Below, piece by piece: positions 26,515 to 34,778 of a DNA stretch of 64,000 nucleotides. Location: assembly GCF_039522525.1 (NCBI RefSeq), contig NZ_BAAADO010000001.1:496001-560000 (forward strand), in the 5' to 3' direction. The notes under the pieces are model-generated. The model was not told the origin of the DNA. It saw only the letters and a list, made by a program, of their open reading frames with translations, and did not search any database. Every line of letters starts with the position of its first letter. Position 1 is the first letter of the stretch. Made by a program: the position numbers and the translations under genes. Source of the stretch: Salinibacillus aidingensis. GTDB lineage: Bacteria > Bacillota > Bacilli > Bacillales > Alkalibacillaceae.

Positions 26515-26540
26515 AATCATTTTCTTAGGATTTATAGATA

Positions 26541-27266
26541 TTAAGCGTCCATATTATGATAGATATCCTGAACATCTTCACTGTCTTCAAGCATATCAAT
26601 TAATTTATTCATTTTATGCTGCTGATCCTCAGACACGGCCGATGTGGTTTGTGGAAACATGGTGACTTCTGCTGTATCAAATTGATAGCCTTTTTCCAGC
26701 AATGTATCTCTAACCTCTGTAAAGGCCTCAGCATCTGTATAAATTTCAAAGGCTTCCTCAGAAGTTTCCATTTCGTCTCCTCCAGCTTCCAGTACATCCA
26801 TCATAAGATCGTCCTCATCAACATCATGTTCACTTCGGTCGACCACCAGGTATCCCTTCCGATCAAACATAAAGGAAACACAGCCATTTTCCCCTAAATT
26901 TCCACCATTTTTAGAAAAAGCATGACGGACTTCTGATGCGGTACGATTTTTATTATCGGTCAGAACCTCAACCATAACAGCAATACCGCCAGGACCGTAG
27001 CCTTCATAGACAGTTTCCTCATAATGAACACCATCAAGTCCACCTGTTGCTTTTTTAATCGCACGATCTATATTATCATTCGGCATATTATTAGCCTTTG
27101 CTTTTTCAATCACGGTACGAAGATTTGGGTTGGTTTCCGGGTCTCCCCCACCTTCTTTAGCTGCAACGTATAAATCCTTGGCATATTTCATAAAGATTTT
27201 ACCTTTTTTAGCATCCTGTGCATTCTTTCTACGTTGAATATTTTTCCATTTTGAATGACCAGCCAT
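26541..27266 (-). CDS. yebC: YebC/PmpR family protein
   Basis: 241 aa cytoplasmic protein. The N terminus MAGHSKWKNIQRRKNAQD and the motifs PNDNIDRAIKKATGG and VEVLTDNKNRTASEVRHAF define the family. Members are described as DNA-binding regulators and, more recently, as factors that help ribosomes through difficult sequences such as polyproline. Monocistronic by its own terminator. Same place as yrbC in B. subtilis. Confidence 0.96.
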   Translation of the reverse strand: MAGHSKWKNIQRRKNAQDAKKGKIFMKYAKDLYVAAKEGGGDPETNPNLRTVIEKAKANNMPNDNIDRAIKKATGGLDGVHYEETVYEGYGPGGIAVMVEVLTDNKNRTASEVRHAFSKNGGNLGENGCVSFMFDRKGYLVVDRSEHDVDEDDLMMDVLEAGGDEMETSEEAFEIYTDAEAFTEVRDTLLEKGYQFDTAEVTMFPQTTSAVSEDQQHKMNKLIDMLEDSEDVQDIYHNMDA

Positions 27267-27334
27267 TGTTCATCTCACCTCTCCACTTCATGCATACTTT
27301 CATTAATACTATATCATATTCCTTAAAATCGAAA

Positions 27335-27364
27335 AAGAAGCAGAGTGCCGGGACTCTGCTTCTT
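27335..27364 (-). terminator. terminator of the YhcN-type lipoprotein gene
   Basis: Perfect 12-bp stem AAGAAGCAGAGT / ACTCTGCTTCTT with a 6-base loop and T-rich bases after it on the - strand. Confidence 0.85.
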
Positions 27365-27375
27365 AATTAGCCAGT

Positions 27376-27843
27376 TTATGGTCTTGTCAGCATATTTCTT
27401 ACGCGGTTGAAATAAGCTTCGTCAGTGTAAACCGAAACATTTTTGTCATCCAGTTCATATCTTTCAATAATATCACGCACGCGATTCGGGATAACAGGAT
27501 TGGCTCTTTGGCGGTTTACGATATCAAGAGCCACAACCAAACGGTCATCCTCGAATACGACTTCTGCCTGGTTAACTCCATCCACCTTCATAATTTCCTC
27601 TTTTAACCGTTTCGAGGTCTCATTATCTGCCTTCTTCATATTACGGTCAGGTGCATCTATATTGGTATATTCACGTACACTATCCTGTCTCTTTGGATCG
27701 TTCTGCTGAGTTGTATCATTACTGCGGTATTGCATCGGCTGTGTATTCATGGTGTTATTTTGAGCGTTTTCTTCCTGGTTTCCTCCACATGCTGCTAAAA
27801 ACATGACGCCTGTCATTAAAATAAGAAATAGGACTCTTTTCAC
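27376..27843 (-). CDS. YhcN/YlaJ-type sporulation lipoprotein (CoxA-like)
   Basis: 155 aa from the GTG at 27843 (VKRVLFLILMT), 9 bases after AAGGAGGTG. A lipoprotein signal peptide ends at the lipobox LAAC (about residue 20). An asparagine/glutamine-rich linker is followed by the YhcN/YlaJ domain (KRLKEEIMKVDGVNQAEVVFEDDRLVVALD and a C-terminal VYTDEAYFNRVRNML). Relatives are inner spore membrane or cortex lipoproteins. In B. subtilis coxA follows safA directly; here one long gene lies between. The ribosome binding site is inside the arm of the hairpin at 27847-27895. Confidence 0.88.
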   Translation of the reverse strand: MKRVLFLILMTGVMFLAACGGNQEENAQNNTMNTQPMQYRSNDTTQQNDPKRQDSVREYTNIDAPDRNMKKADNETSKRLKEEIMKVDGVNQAEVVFEDDRLVVALDIVNRQRANPVIPNRVRDIIERYELDDKNVSVYTDEAYFNRVRNMLTRP

Positions 27844-27846
27844 CAG

Positions 27847-27895
27847 AAAAAGCACCTCCTTTTCCTTCTTATTGTGCAAAAAGGAGGTGCTTTTT
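27847..27895 (-). terminator. terminator-like hairpin that contains the next gene's ribosome site
   Basis: Perfect 17-bp inverted repeat (27847-27863 / 27879-27895) with a 15-base loop, lying after the kinase-NadE frame. On the - strand the second arm is AAAAGGAGGTGCTTTTT, so it serves as the U-rich tail of a terminator and also holds the AAGGAGGTG ribosome site of the lipoprotein gene. Confidence 0.85.
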
Positions 27896-27917
27896 ACTCA
27901 CTGCATGACTGAATTTC

Positions 27918-28658
27918 CTAAAATTTTGGCGGGGATTTTGGCAGCTCACGTTTATGAGCTGTTCGCTTATGCATATTTTCGATCGTATTCCTATCCTGCT
28001 CCGGGACGGGTTCTCCCTGTATATACTGATCTATTTTGGCATAAGTGGTACCCATTTCGTTTTCATCGGTCTGACCTTCCCATAATCCGGCACTTGGAGC
28101 TTTGTGAATAATTTCATCAGGTACTCCAAGCTCTTTGGCAAGTTCACGTACTTCGCCTTTTGTAAAGTGAAGAAGTGGGACGAGATCAACACCACCGTCA
28201 CCAAATTTTGTAAAATAGCCGGTATACCATTCTGCGGCATTGTCTGTACCCGTAACTAAATAGCCATAATTTGTAGCCAACGTATATAATGTACTCATTC
28301 GAAGTCGGGCTCTTAAATTTGCATCTGCAAGACGATCCTGAGCTTCATTCCATTCGTTGGCCTCGTTTAATTGGCTTTGAACAGTTGAAAAGAGAACCTC
28401 ATGTGTCTCGGTCAGATCGATGGTCATACTCTTAATTCCTGAACTTTCCACTACTTTTTCAGCTGCTTTCTGATCATCAGAATGACTTTTACACGGCATA
28501 ATAACCCCTAGTGAATCATCTGGAAAAGCACGCTTAATCAAGTGAGCTACGACAGCGGAATCAATTCCCCCACTAATACCTACCAACAGGCCATTAACGC
28601 CTGCCTCTTTCACCTGATTCTGCAACCATTGTGTTAAATGCTCCACCTGTTTCTTCAT
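27918..28658 (-). CDS. nadE: NAD+ synthetase (alternative internal start within the fused frame)
   Basis: Amidates nicotinate adenine dinucleotide to NAD+ with ATP and ammonia, the last step of NAD synthesis. 246 aa from an in-frame ATG (MKKQVEHLTQW) with AGAGAGG 9 bases upstream, so it can be translated alone even though the frame is open from the upstream kinase-like part. The PP-loop motif VGISGGIDSAVV, the VTGTDNAAEWYTGYFTKFGDGG segment and APSAGLWEGQTDE are diagnostic. No glutaminase domain is present, so it uses free ammonia. Confidence 0.85.
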   Translation of the reverse strand: MKKQVEHLTQWLQNQVKEAGVNGLLVGISGGIDSAVVAHLIKRAFPDDSLGVIMPCKSHSDDQKAAEKVVESSGIKSMTIDLTETHEVLFSTVQSQLNEANEWNEAQDRLADANLRARLRMSTLYTLATNYGYLVTGTDNAAEWYTGYFTKFGDGGVDLVPLLHFTKGEVRELAKELGVPDEIIHKAPSAGLWEGQTDENEMGTTYAKIDQYIQGEPVPEQDRNTIENMHKRTAHKRELPKSPPKF

Positions 28659-29648
28659 ATCCTGATTCCTCTCTTTAATGCTATAATGATTTATTTTACC
28701 ATATTTTGTTGCCAGTTCAAAAAATTTCTGACGTTGATGCCACTGCTGCTGGAATTTCTGCAAATAACTTGAAACCTGAGCTTGAGAAGGATTTTTACGC
28801 AAAAAATGAAGCCATTCCCGAAACAGGTCACTTGGAAATATCGTACCGTAATAAAAGTAGGACTGTCCCTTAAAGGATTGAAAGACTGGATACTGAAATA
28901 AATCTTCAAACTGGTCCAAACCTTCAAATAAGAAACGCTGAGCTAACTGAATCCATTCATATTCGTAAGGCGCATACTGTATCAAATCAAAATCAAACAG
29001 ATAAATTCCATCCTGATTACGGATAAAATTATGACCCGCATTGTCTCCGTGAATAATAAACCGTTTTCTATTTGCCTTTTCCTCTATTTTTCTCCACTTT
29101 AATTTTTCCATTCGCTCTAATATATCCCGGGTCTGCTTAACAATATTCTGGTAAAAAAGCGTTGCCTGATGCTGGGTGAAAATATCCTTTGTACGTAAAA
29201 AACGCCGGTATCTTTCCGTGGATTTTTGCAGGAAGGGCTTCGTTTTTGTCTGTTTGATCGGTAATCCTTTTGCAGTGTCGTGAAAGTCCTGTAAAAGATT
29301 TATAGCAGCTAACCGATCTTCATGATACGTATAATTTAACTTCCGGCCCTCTATAAATGGACTTAAACACCAGTATTGTCCTAACGAATCCTTAATCCAC
29401 CTTTCGCCATTAGGAAAGGGGACAAAACTGACAAAATTTTTCTGATCCTCGATTTGTAAAAATAATGACCATATTTTTATCGCATGAGAGTGATAACACT
29501 TTACAATCCACCATTGACTCTCCGCATATACCTTGAATACGTTTTTCTTTACAGGAATCATTTCCTGACAATCAAGATCGCCCTTTTCCTTTAAAAAATA
29601 ATGGAGACGATCCATAAATGAATCGTCTCTCCAGGAGTTTACTTTCAT
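27918..29648 (-). CDS. CotS-like kinase-family protein fused in frame to NAD synthetase
   Basis: One open frame of 576 codons. Residues 1-330 resemble CotS/YutH/YsxE spore-coat proteins of the aminoglycoside-phosphotransferase (kinase) fold. They carry a Brenner-type FIIHGDNAGHNF (residues 197-208) and a metal-site-like LFDFDLIQ (about 217-224). Residues 331-576 are a complete ammonia-dependent NAD+ synthetase (see the nadE entry). Both parts have full family length and there is no linker, as if a stop codon had been lost. The first ATG overlaps the safA stop as ATGA and follows GAGGGGG, so it is coupled to safA. In the other frames stop codons occur right at the junction, so a single-base indel or sequencing error is possible. 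The fold calls are firm; whether one polypeptide is made is open. Confidence 0.85.
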   Translation of the reverse strand: MKVNSWRDDSFMDRLHYFLKEKGDLDCQEMIPVKKNVFKVYAESQWWIVKCYHSHAIKIWSLFLQIEDQKNFVSFVPFPNGERWIKDSLGQYWCLSPFIEGRKLNYTYHEDRLAAINLLQDFHDTAKGLPIKQTKTKPFLQKSTERYRRFLRTKDIFTQHQATLFYQNIVKQTRDILERMEKLKWRKIEEKANRKRFIIHGDNAGHNFIRNQDGIYLFDFDLIQYAPYEYEWIQLAQRFLFEGLDQFEDLFQYPVFQSFKGQSYFYYGTIFPSDLFREWLHFLRKNPSQAQVSSYLQKFQQQWHQRQKFFELATKYGKINHYSIKERNQDMKKQVEHLTQWLQNQVKEAGVNGLLVGISGGIDSAVVAHLIKRAFPDDSLGVIMPCKSHSDDQKAAEKVVESSGIKSMTIDLTETHEVLFSTVQSQLNEANEWNEAQDRLADANLRARLRMSTLYTLATNYGYLVTGTDNAAEWYTGYFTKFGDGGVDLVPLLHFTKGEVRELAKELGVPDEIIHKAPSAGLWEGQTDENEMGTTYAKIDQYIQGEPVPEQDRNTIENMHKRTAHKRELPKSPPKF

Positions 29649-30760
29649 TTGTCCCCCTCATGATCCCGACCCCAATCGTAGGACTGAGGAAACTGCCCCT
29701 GGCCATAAGGATTTTGGCTCATGTTTTGCTGGTATGGAGCCTGCTGGCTATATGGGGAAGGGTAGCCATACGGTGCTCCTCCCGGAAAAGGGCTTTGACC
29801 TTGTGCTTGATATGGTGCACCCCACTGTTGTGCCGGCTGATTCATACCTGATCCCCATGGCTGTTGCTGCTGATAACCCGGCTGACTATTCCACTGCTGC
29901 TGGCCATATGGGGTTGGCTGTTGATTGCTCGTTACCCACTGATTTGTGTTCCATTCATCTGGCAACTCCGGTATTTCCAATGAAGAGGATTCCTCGTTCA
30001 TATCCAGATTCATTTCCTGATAATTTGCGGTATGATGGACATTCTGGCTAGGTGCTGGCATTTGACCCGGCATATAACCCGGCATTTGCATATTAGATGG
30101 CATCTGCATAGGATTCATTCCACTCATCTGCTGCTGGGGATAGTACGTTGGATACACAGGCATATAATAGGTGTTCATACCACCTCCGCAGCCGCATGGC
30201 TTTTTTGGAACATGATGATAACCCATGTATTGCTGCTGTGGTACCTGTGGATAGTGAACCTGCTGATGCATATAAGTTTGTGGGCTATAATGATAAGTCT
30301 CCACGCTGATACTTTCCTCTTCGTTATTTTCAATCATCGGCATTTTTGGCATCGAAGGTAACGGCATTTCCTTTTGTTCAGCTTTTTGAGGCTTCTGCTC
30401 ATATGGCATCATCACCTTATCCATTGGCTTTTCATCCTCTTTGATGACTGGTGACATTTCTGGTGATTTATCAATGTAAGGATGCTTTGCCGGCTGTTGC
30501 TTGGCAGGCTGGGTGTCAGGCTTAGGCTTAGCCTGCTGAACGGGCTTTTTGGCCGGCTGTTTCTCTGCTCTTTCGTTTTCTTCCGCACGTTCCATTTTAA
30601 CCGGTTTTGTTGCTGAAGGTACTTTAATTTTCATCCCCGGCAAAATTTCTTCCGGGTTTGATAGTTGTGTATTAAATTCTTTTAATGTTTCAAGATTAAC
30701 ATCATATTTTTGAGCAATCTCCCTTAAGGTTTCGCCTTTTTGTACAACATGAATTTTCAA
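29645..30760 (-). CDS. safA: spore morphogenetic protein SafA
   Basis: Organises the inner spore coat and binds the cortex; its N-terminal LysM domain targets it there. 371 aa from a TTG codon (MKIHVVQKGETLREIA), 8 bases after AAAGGAG. LysM spans about residues 1-50, followed by PGMKIKVPS, a lysine/proline-rich linker (about 55-110) and a long Q/Y/P/G/M-rich C-terminal region typical of coat proteins. In B. subtilis a shorter form is made from an internal Met, which may also occur here. Its stop overlaps the start of the kinase-NadE frame. I could not assign a sporulation promoter with confidence. Confidence 0.93.
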   Translation of the reverse strand: MKIHVVQKGETLREIAQKYDVNLETLKEFNTQLSNPEEILPGMKIKVPSATKPVKMERAEENERAEKQPAKKPVQQAKPKPDTQPAKQQPAKHPYIDKSPEMSPVIKEDEKPMDKVMMPYEQKPQKAEQKEMPLPSMPKMPMIENNEEESISVETYHYSPQTYMHQQVHYPQVPQQQYMGYHHVPKKPCGCGGGMNTYYMPVYPTYYPQQQMSGMNPMQMPSNMQMPGYMPGQMPAPSQNVHHTANYQEMNLDMNEESSSLEIPELPDEWNTNQWVTSNQQPTPYGQQQWNSQPGYQQQQPWGSGMNQPAQQWGAPYQAQGQSPFPGGAPYGYPSPYSQQAPYQQNMSQNPYGQGQFPQSYDWGRDHEGDK

Positions 30761-30942
30761 TTGAATGGCTCCTTTCTTTCAATTTACAATCTCTTACACG
30801 AATCCCATATCAATACCAACATATGCACAGATTGAAAAATGTTGAGGCATTGGTCTATATTTATGAGGAAATTTTTTAAACGGCTGCTTTCCCAAGGGGT
30901 ATTGCCAATCCTACCGCAGTGAAAGACAACTAACTCATAGAA

Positions 30943-30981
30943 AACAAAAGACTGCTCCAAATCTGGAACAGTCTTTTGTTA
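30943..30981 (-). terminator. terminator of pheB-pheA
   Basis: Stem AACAAAAGACTG-TCCA / TGGA-CAGTCTTTTGTT with one C-A mismatch and a 4-base loop, overlapping the pheA stop, with TTTTC after it on the - strand. Confidence 0.85.
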
Positions 30982-31860
30982 CTTATTAAGTGATTTTATT
31001 TTTTCTGTTGTGATCATGTATTTAGGATAAGTACCTAAAACCGTTACCTCACACCCCAGGGCCTGTAATTCTGCTTGGACTCCAGGGAACAATACATCGT
31101 CATATTCCTGATCTACATCAATGATAAAAAAGTAATTACCCAGACCTGTTTTCATCGGACGGGATTCAATTTTGGACAAATTCATTTTCCGCCATGAAAA
31201 GGCCGATAATACCTGATGAAGGGCTCCAGCGTAGTCTCGGGGCAGGGTGACCATAATCGTTGTTTTAACCCCCTGCTTTTCCATATCCGGAATATCCACG
31301 GCTTCATCCCTTTTCCTCAGCACGACAAAGCGGGTATGATTGTTCGCATAGTCATGAACATCAGATTGCAGAATTTTTAAGCCATATTCATTTGCTGCCC
31401 TTTCATTCCCAATAGCAGCCAGATTCCCCCCCTGCTTATATACGACCAGTGCCGCTTCACCTGTAGAAGTTGTATAATCTAAATCAGCCTGAGGGATATT
31501 TTGATGTATGAACTGATGACATTGGGCAATCGCTTGTGCATGGGAATAAATTTGATCAATTTCCTTCATATCACCTTCAAAGGAAGGATGGACTAATAAA
31601 TGCTGCCTAATTGGGACTATCGCTTCTGCAACAATCGGCAAGGGTACCTGGTGAATTAAATAATCCAATGTTAAATGTACAGATCCCTCGATTGCATTTT
31701 CTATAGGGACCACTCCAAGGTCTATTTCACCCTTATCTACTGCGTCAATACAAGCTGGTATGGTTTTATAACTAACACTTTGAACTTTATCCTCAAACAG
31801 GCCATTTACAGCCATCTCCGTAAATGTACCTTTTGGACCTAAATAACCGACTGTATTCAC
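30979..31860 (-). CDS. pheA: prephenate dehydratase
   Basis: Converts prephenate to phenylpyruvate in phenylalanine synthesis. 293 aa from a GTG codon with AGGGGG 7 bases upstream. The catalytic domain shows GYLGPKGTF at the start, VPIENAIEGSV and the catalytic NHTRFVVL (TRF motif). The C-terminal ACT domain (KTTIMVTLPRDYAGALHQVLSAF shortened here, then IESRPMKTGLGNYFF) binds phenylalanine for feedback control. It is 18 bases downstream of pheB. Confidence 0.97.
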   Translation of the reverse strand: MNTVGYLGPKGTFTEMAVNGLFEDKVQSVSYKTIPACIDAVDKGEIDLGVVPIENAIEGSVHLTLDYLIHQVPLPIVAEAIVPIRQHLLVHPSFEGDMKEIDQIYSHAQAIAQCHQFIHQNIPQADLDYTTSTGEAALVVYKQGGNLAAIGNERAANEYGLKILQSDVHDYANNHTRFVVLRKRDEAVDIPDMEKQGVKTTIMVTLPRDYAGALHQVLSAFSWRKMNLSKIESRPMKTGLGNYFFIIDVDQEYDDVLFPGVQAELQALGCEVTVLGTYPKYMITTEKIKSLNK

Positions 31861-31878
31861 TGTTTTTCCCCCTGATTC

Positions 31879-32328
31879 TTAAGCTCCTGAACTTAATATT
31901 TCAACCCGAATGACAAAATCAAGCTTTTTAAGCTGCTGCAGCAATTGATCAATCTCTATACTCATTAATGACGTATTAATTGACAACGTTACATTGGCTT
32001 TTCCCTGTAGTGGTATGGTCTGATGTATAGTTAAAACATTACATCCGGCATTCGCTACGATACGGAGTAAGTTTGAGAGTGTACCTGCCCGGTCCTCCAG
32101 GTAAAAGAATAATGTAATCATTCTCTCTTTTACCATAGCCTGAAAAGGAAATACCGTATCCCGGTACTTATAAAAAGCACTTCTGCTTAAATCCACTTGT
32201 TTAACCGCTTCATGAATAGAAGTAACCTTTTCCCGTTCGAGGAGTTCCTTTACTTCAAGCGTTTTTTTCATAGATTCCGGTAAAACGTCGCTTCTTACTA
32301 AATAAAATTTCTCATCCATTTGTGCCAT
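31879..32328 (-). CDS. pheB: ACT domain protein PheB
   Basis: 149 aa from the ATG at 32328 (MAQMDEKFYLV), 8 bases after AGGGGA; the longer frame is not supported. Residues 1-70 carry a helix-turn-helix-like region (SIHEAVKQVDLSRSAFYKYRD). Residues 75-149 form an ACT domain (LEDRAGTLSNLLRIVANAGCNVLTIHQTIP). Found with pheA throughout Bacillus; its exact role is not settled, though it is usually presumed regulatory in aromatic amino-acid metabolism. Confidence 0.93.
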   Translation of the reverse strand: MAQMDEKFYLVRSDVLPESMKKTLEVKELLEREKVTSIHEAVKQVDLSRSAFYKYRDTVFPFQAMVKERMITLFFYLEDRAGTLSNLLRIVANAGCNVLTIHQTIPLQGKANVTLSINTSLMSIEIDQLLQQLKKLDFVIRVEILSSGA

Positions 32329-32418
32329 AATTTCTTCCCCTTTTTTATGGCTTTTGTAAAGGCTGTCCATCTGAGAAACCGAACGTTTTCAAACAGTCCT
32401 ATTCACAGAATTACTGTA

Positions 32419-33699
32419 TTACTCGATAAATTCAAATTCAAAATCCAATAAGCGCACGGTATCCCCGTCACTTGCTCCTCTTTTACGGAGAGCGCTGTCC
32501 ACTCCCATTTTTCGAAGCTGTCTGGAAAATCTTTGCACCGACTCATCATGGGAAAAGTCCGTCATTTTAAACAATCTTTCAATTTTACTGCCTGAAACAA
32601 CAAATGCACCGTCCGGATCCCTGGTAATTTTGAAGTCATCGTCCTTCTGCTTATGACGGTAAACCACACGCTCTTCTTCCTGTTCTTCCTGCATCTCAAA
32701 TTTCGGTGTCCTGTCTAATAAATCAGCAATTGCAAATAGTAAATCATGAAGTCCCTCTTTTGTAAAGGCTGATACTGGATAAATTTGAATTTTATCATCT
32801 ATTTTTTCTTTAAATGCGTTCAAATGCTGATCTGCTTCAGGCATATCCATTTTATTCGCAACCACAATCTGTGGTTTTTCTTCTAAACGCTGATCATACT
32901 GGGCCAGCTCCCGGTTAATGGTGACATAATCATCATAAGGATCTCTCCCCTCAAAGGAAGACATGTCAATTACGTGAACAATCACACGTGTTCGCTCAAC
33001 GTGCTTTAAAAACTGATAGCCAAGACCTACTCCCTCGTGAGCCCCTTCAATTAATCCAGGGAGATCAGCCATGACAAAGCTTCGGTGATCACTTGTCTCA
33101 ACAACCCCCAAATTAGGTGCCAAAGTGGTAAAATGATAATCGGCAATTTTCGGCCGGGCAGCACTGACGACAGATAACAGCGTTGATTTCCCTACACTTG
33201 GAAATCCGACCAATCCAACATCTGCCAGTAATTTTAATTCAAGCTGTACTTCAAACTCTTCACCCGGCTCCCCGTTTTCGGCAATCTCCGGGGCACGGTT
33301 TCTTGCGCTGGTAAATCGTATATTTCCCCGACCGCCGCGGCCACCATTGGCAATGACAGCCGTCTGTTTATGAGTCACTAAATCGGCTATAACCTCTCCT
33401 GTATCTGCATTTTTAACCGTTGTTCCAGGAGGCACGGAAACTTTTAAAGGATCCGCATTTCTGCCATGCATTCCTTTCCCCATGCCATTTTCACCACGTT
33501 TTGCTTTGAAATGGCGCTGATAGCGGAAATCCATCAAGGTATTGAGACCTTCGTCAACTTCAAATACAACATCACCGCCGTTTCCGCCATCCCCGCCAGC
33601 GGGGCCTCCTTTAGGTTCGTATATTTCACGGCGGAAGGCTACACTGCCATTCCCACCATCTCCTGCTTTTACATAAACTTTAACCTGATCAACAAACAT
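32419..33699 (-). CDS. obg: GTPase Obg
   Basis: Essential ribosome-associated GTPase linked to 50S assembly, stress and sporulation onset. 426 aa. The glycine-rich Obg fold covers residues 1-158 (GGDGGNGSVAFRREIYEPKGG broken by charged turns, GGRGGRGNIRFTS). The G domain has GFPSVGKSTLLS, DLPGLIEGA and VANKMDMPE. The C-terminal OCT domain occupies about 345-426. It follows spo0B by 10 bases, as in B. subtilis. Confidence 0.98.
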   Translation of the reverse strand: MFVDQVKVYVKAGDGGNGSVAFRREIYEPKGGPAGGDGGNGGDVVFEVDEGLNTLMDFRYQRHFKAKRGENGMGKGMHGRNADPLKVSVPPGTTVKNADTGEVIADLVTHKQTAVIANGGRGGRGNIRFTSARNRAPEIAENGEPGEEFEVQLELKLLADVGLVGFPSVGKSTLLSVVSAARPKIADYHFTTLAPNLGVVETSDHRSFVMADLPGLIEGAHEGVGLGYQFLKHVERTRVIVHVIDMSSFEGRDPYDDYVTINRELAQYDQRLEEKPQIVVANKMDMPEADQHLNAFKEKIDDKIQIYPVSAFTKEGLHDLLFAIADLLDRTPKFEMQEEQEEERVVYRHKQKDDDFKITRDPDGAFVVSGSKIERLFKMTDFSHDESVQRFSRQLRKMGVDSALRKRGASDGDTVRLLDFEFEFIE

Positions 33700-33709
33700 A
33701 CTCTCACCT

Positions 33710-34228
33710 CTACATTAGCCGTAATCTTATGCTGCAGCCTTGTTCATTCATGTCAACATCCTGTATAAACGGTTTGTTCACCAGAGAGCTTTTTAATTCC
33801 TGCTGGTTTAAAAACTCCCCTTCAAATCTTATCATCATCCTAACCGAATGATTTTGTTTATAAATGGACAGTTTTCCATTATAGATTTGCTCGTCCAAAA
33901 TATGTTTATGTAGCTCCTTTATTATTTCTTCACAATGATGTGTAAGAGTTCGATCAATGGATGAAAAATCTGCATGATCAAGGTCTATTTCATAGGATAA
34001 CCGAAACGAGTCATATGTAGAATTAAAATTCATCATCCATAATGTGAAATTGGGCCCATTCAAATTGGAAAGCTTTCGTTCCTGCAATAAATCATCCAAT
34101 AATTCCGTTGTTTTTTCCTTCACTTTATCCAGTTTATCCATTTGAGCATAGCCCTGTATTAACTGCAGATGATTCAATAAATCATGTCTGTAATGCCGAA
34201 TCATATCAACAACCTCTTCGTCTCTCAT
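33710..34228 (-). CDS. spo0B: sporulation initiation phosphotransferase Spo0B
   Basis: Passes phosphate from Spo0F to Spo0A in the sporulation phosphorelay. 172 aa from the ATG at 34228 (MRDEEVVDMIRHYRHD), after AAGGGGGAG; the 14 upstream codons lack support. The phospho-acceptor helix is IRHYRHDLLNHLQLIQGY with the histidine of RHD (about residue 14). The rest is a degenerate histidine-kinase ATPase-like domain that does not bind ATP in the family. It is somewhat shorter than the 192 aa of B. subtilis. A TATAAT at 34276-34281 on the - strand may be its -10 box, without a good -35. Confidence 0.92.
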   Translation of the reverse strand: MRDEEVVDMIRHYRHDLLNHLQLIQGYAQMDKLDKVKEKTTELLDDLLQERKLSNLNGPNFTLWMMNFNSTYDSFRLSYEIDLDHADFSSIDRTLTHHCEEIIKELHKHILDEQIYNGKLSIYKQNHSVRMMIRFEGEFLNQQELKSSLVNKPFIQDVDMNEQGCSIRLRLM

Positions 34229-34422
34229 CGAACTCCCCCTTTCATACACCTTCGTAAAATAGCATATCAATGAAAATTATAGCAAATTTTGGGGATGAAG
34301 GATAGCATAGCCACATGGAGTGGACAGATTCTGTTACGGGATGTGGATTGACCAAATCAGTAGCAAATAAAGATGGAGACGAATGGATGAAGAAGACCAG
34401 TCAGACCAGGCTGGTTTACCAT

Positions 34423-34463
34423 AAAAAAAGACTTCAGCCTCATTATGAGGATGAAGTCTTTTT
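34423..34463 (-). terminator. terminator of rplU-prp-rpmA
   Basis: Long stem AAAAAGACTTCA-CCTCAT / ATGAGG-TGAAGTCTTTTT with one bulged pair, single-base loop and a T-run on the - strand. It separates the ribosomal operon from spo0B-obg. Confidence 0.9.
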
Positions 34464-34474
34464 AAAAGTGTGTA

Positions 34475-34765
34475 TTATGCTTCTTGTGCAACAGGGTACA
34501 CACTTACTTTTTTACGGTCACGTCCGTAACGCTCGAATTTAACAACACCATCAATTTTTGCAAAAAGGGTGTCGTCTCCTCCGATACCAACGTTCACACC
34601 TGGGTAAACCTTTGTACCGCGTTGACGGTAAAGGATGGAACCACCAGTTACAACCTGGCCGTCAGCACGCTTTGTACCAAGACGTTTGGACTCAGAGTCA
34701 CGACCGTTTTTAGTACTACCCTGACCTTTTTTCTGTGAGAAAAATTGTAAATCTAAACGTAGCAT
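34475..34765 (-). CDS. rpmA: 50S ribosomal protein L27 (with Firmicutes N-terminal extension)
   Basis: 96 aa from the ATG at 34765, preceded by AAGGAGG. The N terminus MLRLDLQFFSQKKGQGS carries the short extension ending in LQFF that Firmicutes remove before L27 enters the ribosome, leaving the lysine-rich tail near the peptidyl transferase centre. GSILYRQRGTKVYPGVNVG is the L27 signature. The cleaving protease Prp is encoded just upstream. Confidence 0.97.
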   Translation of the reverse strand: MLRLDLQFFSQKKGQGSTKNGRDSESKRLGTKRADGQVVTGGSILYRQRGTKVYPGVNVGIGGDDTLFAKIDGVVKFERYGRDRKKVSVYPVAQEA

Positions 34766-34778
34766 GTCCTGCACCTCC

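Noticed and set aside
34315..34542. 75-codon + strand frame between spo0B and rpmA
   Set aside because: Runs through the rpmA terminator and into the rpmA gene on the opposite strand; no ribosome site.
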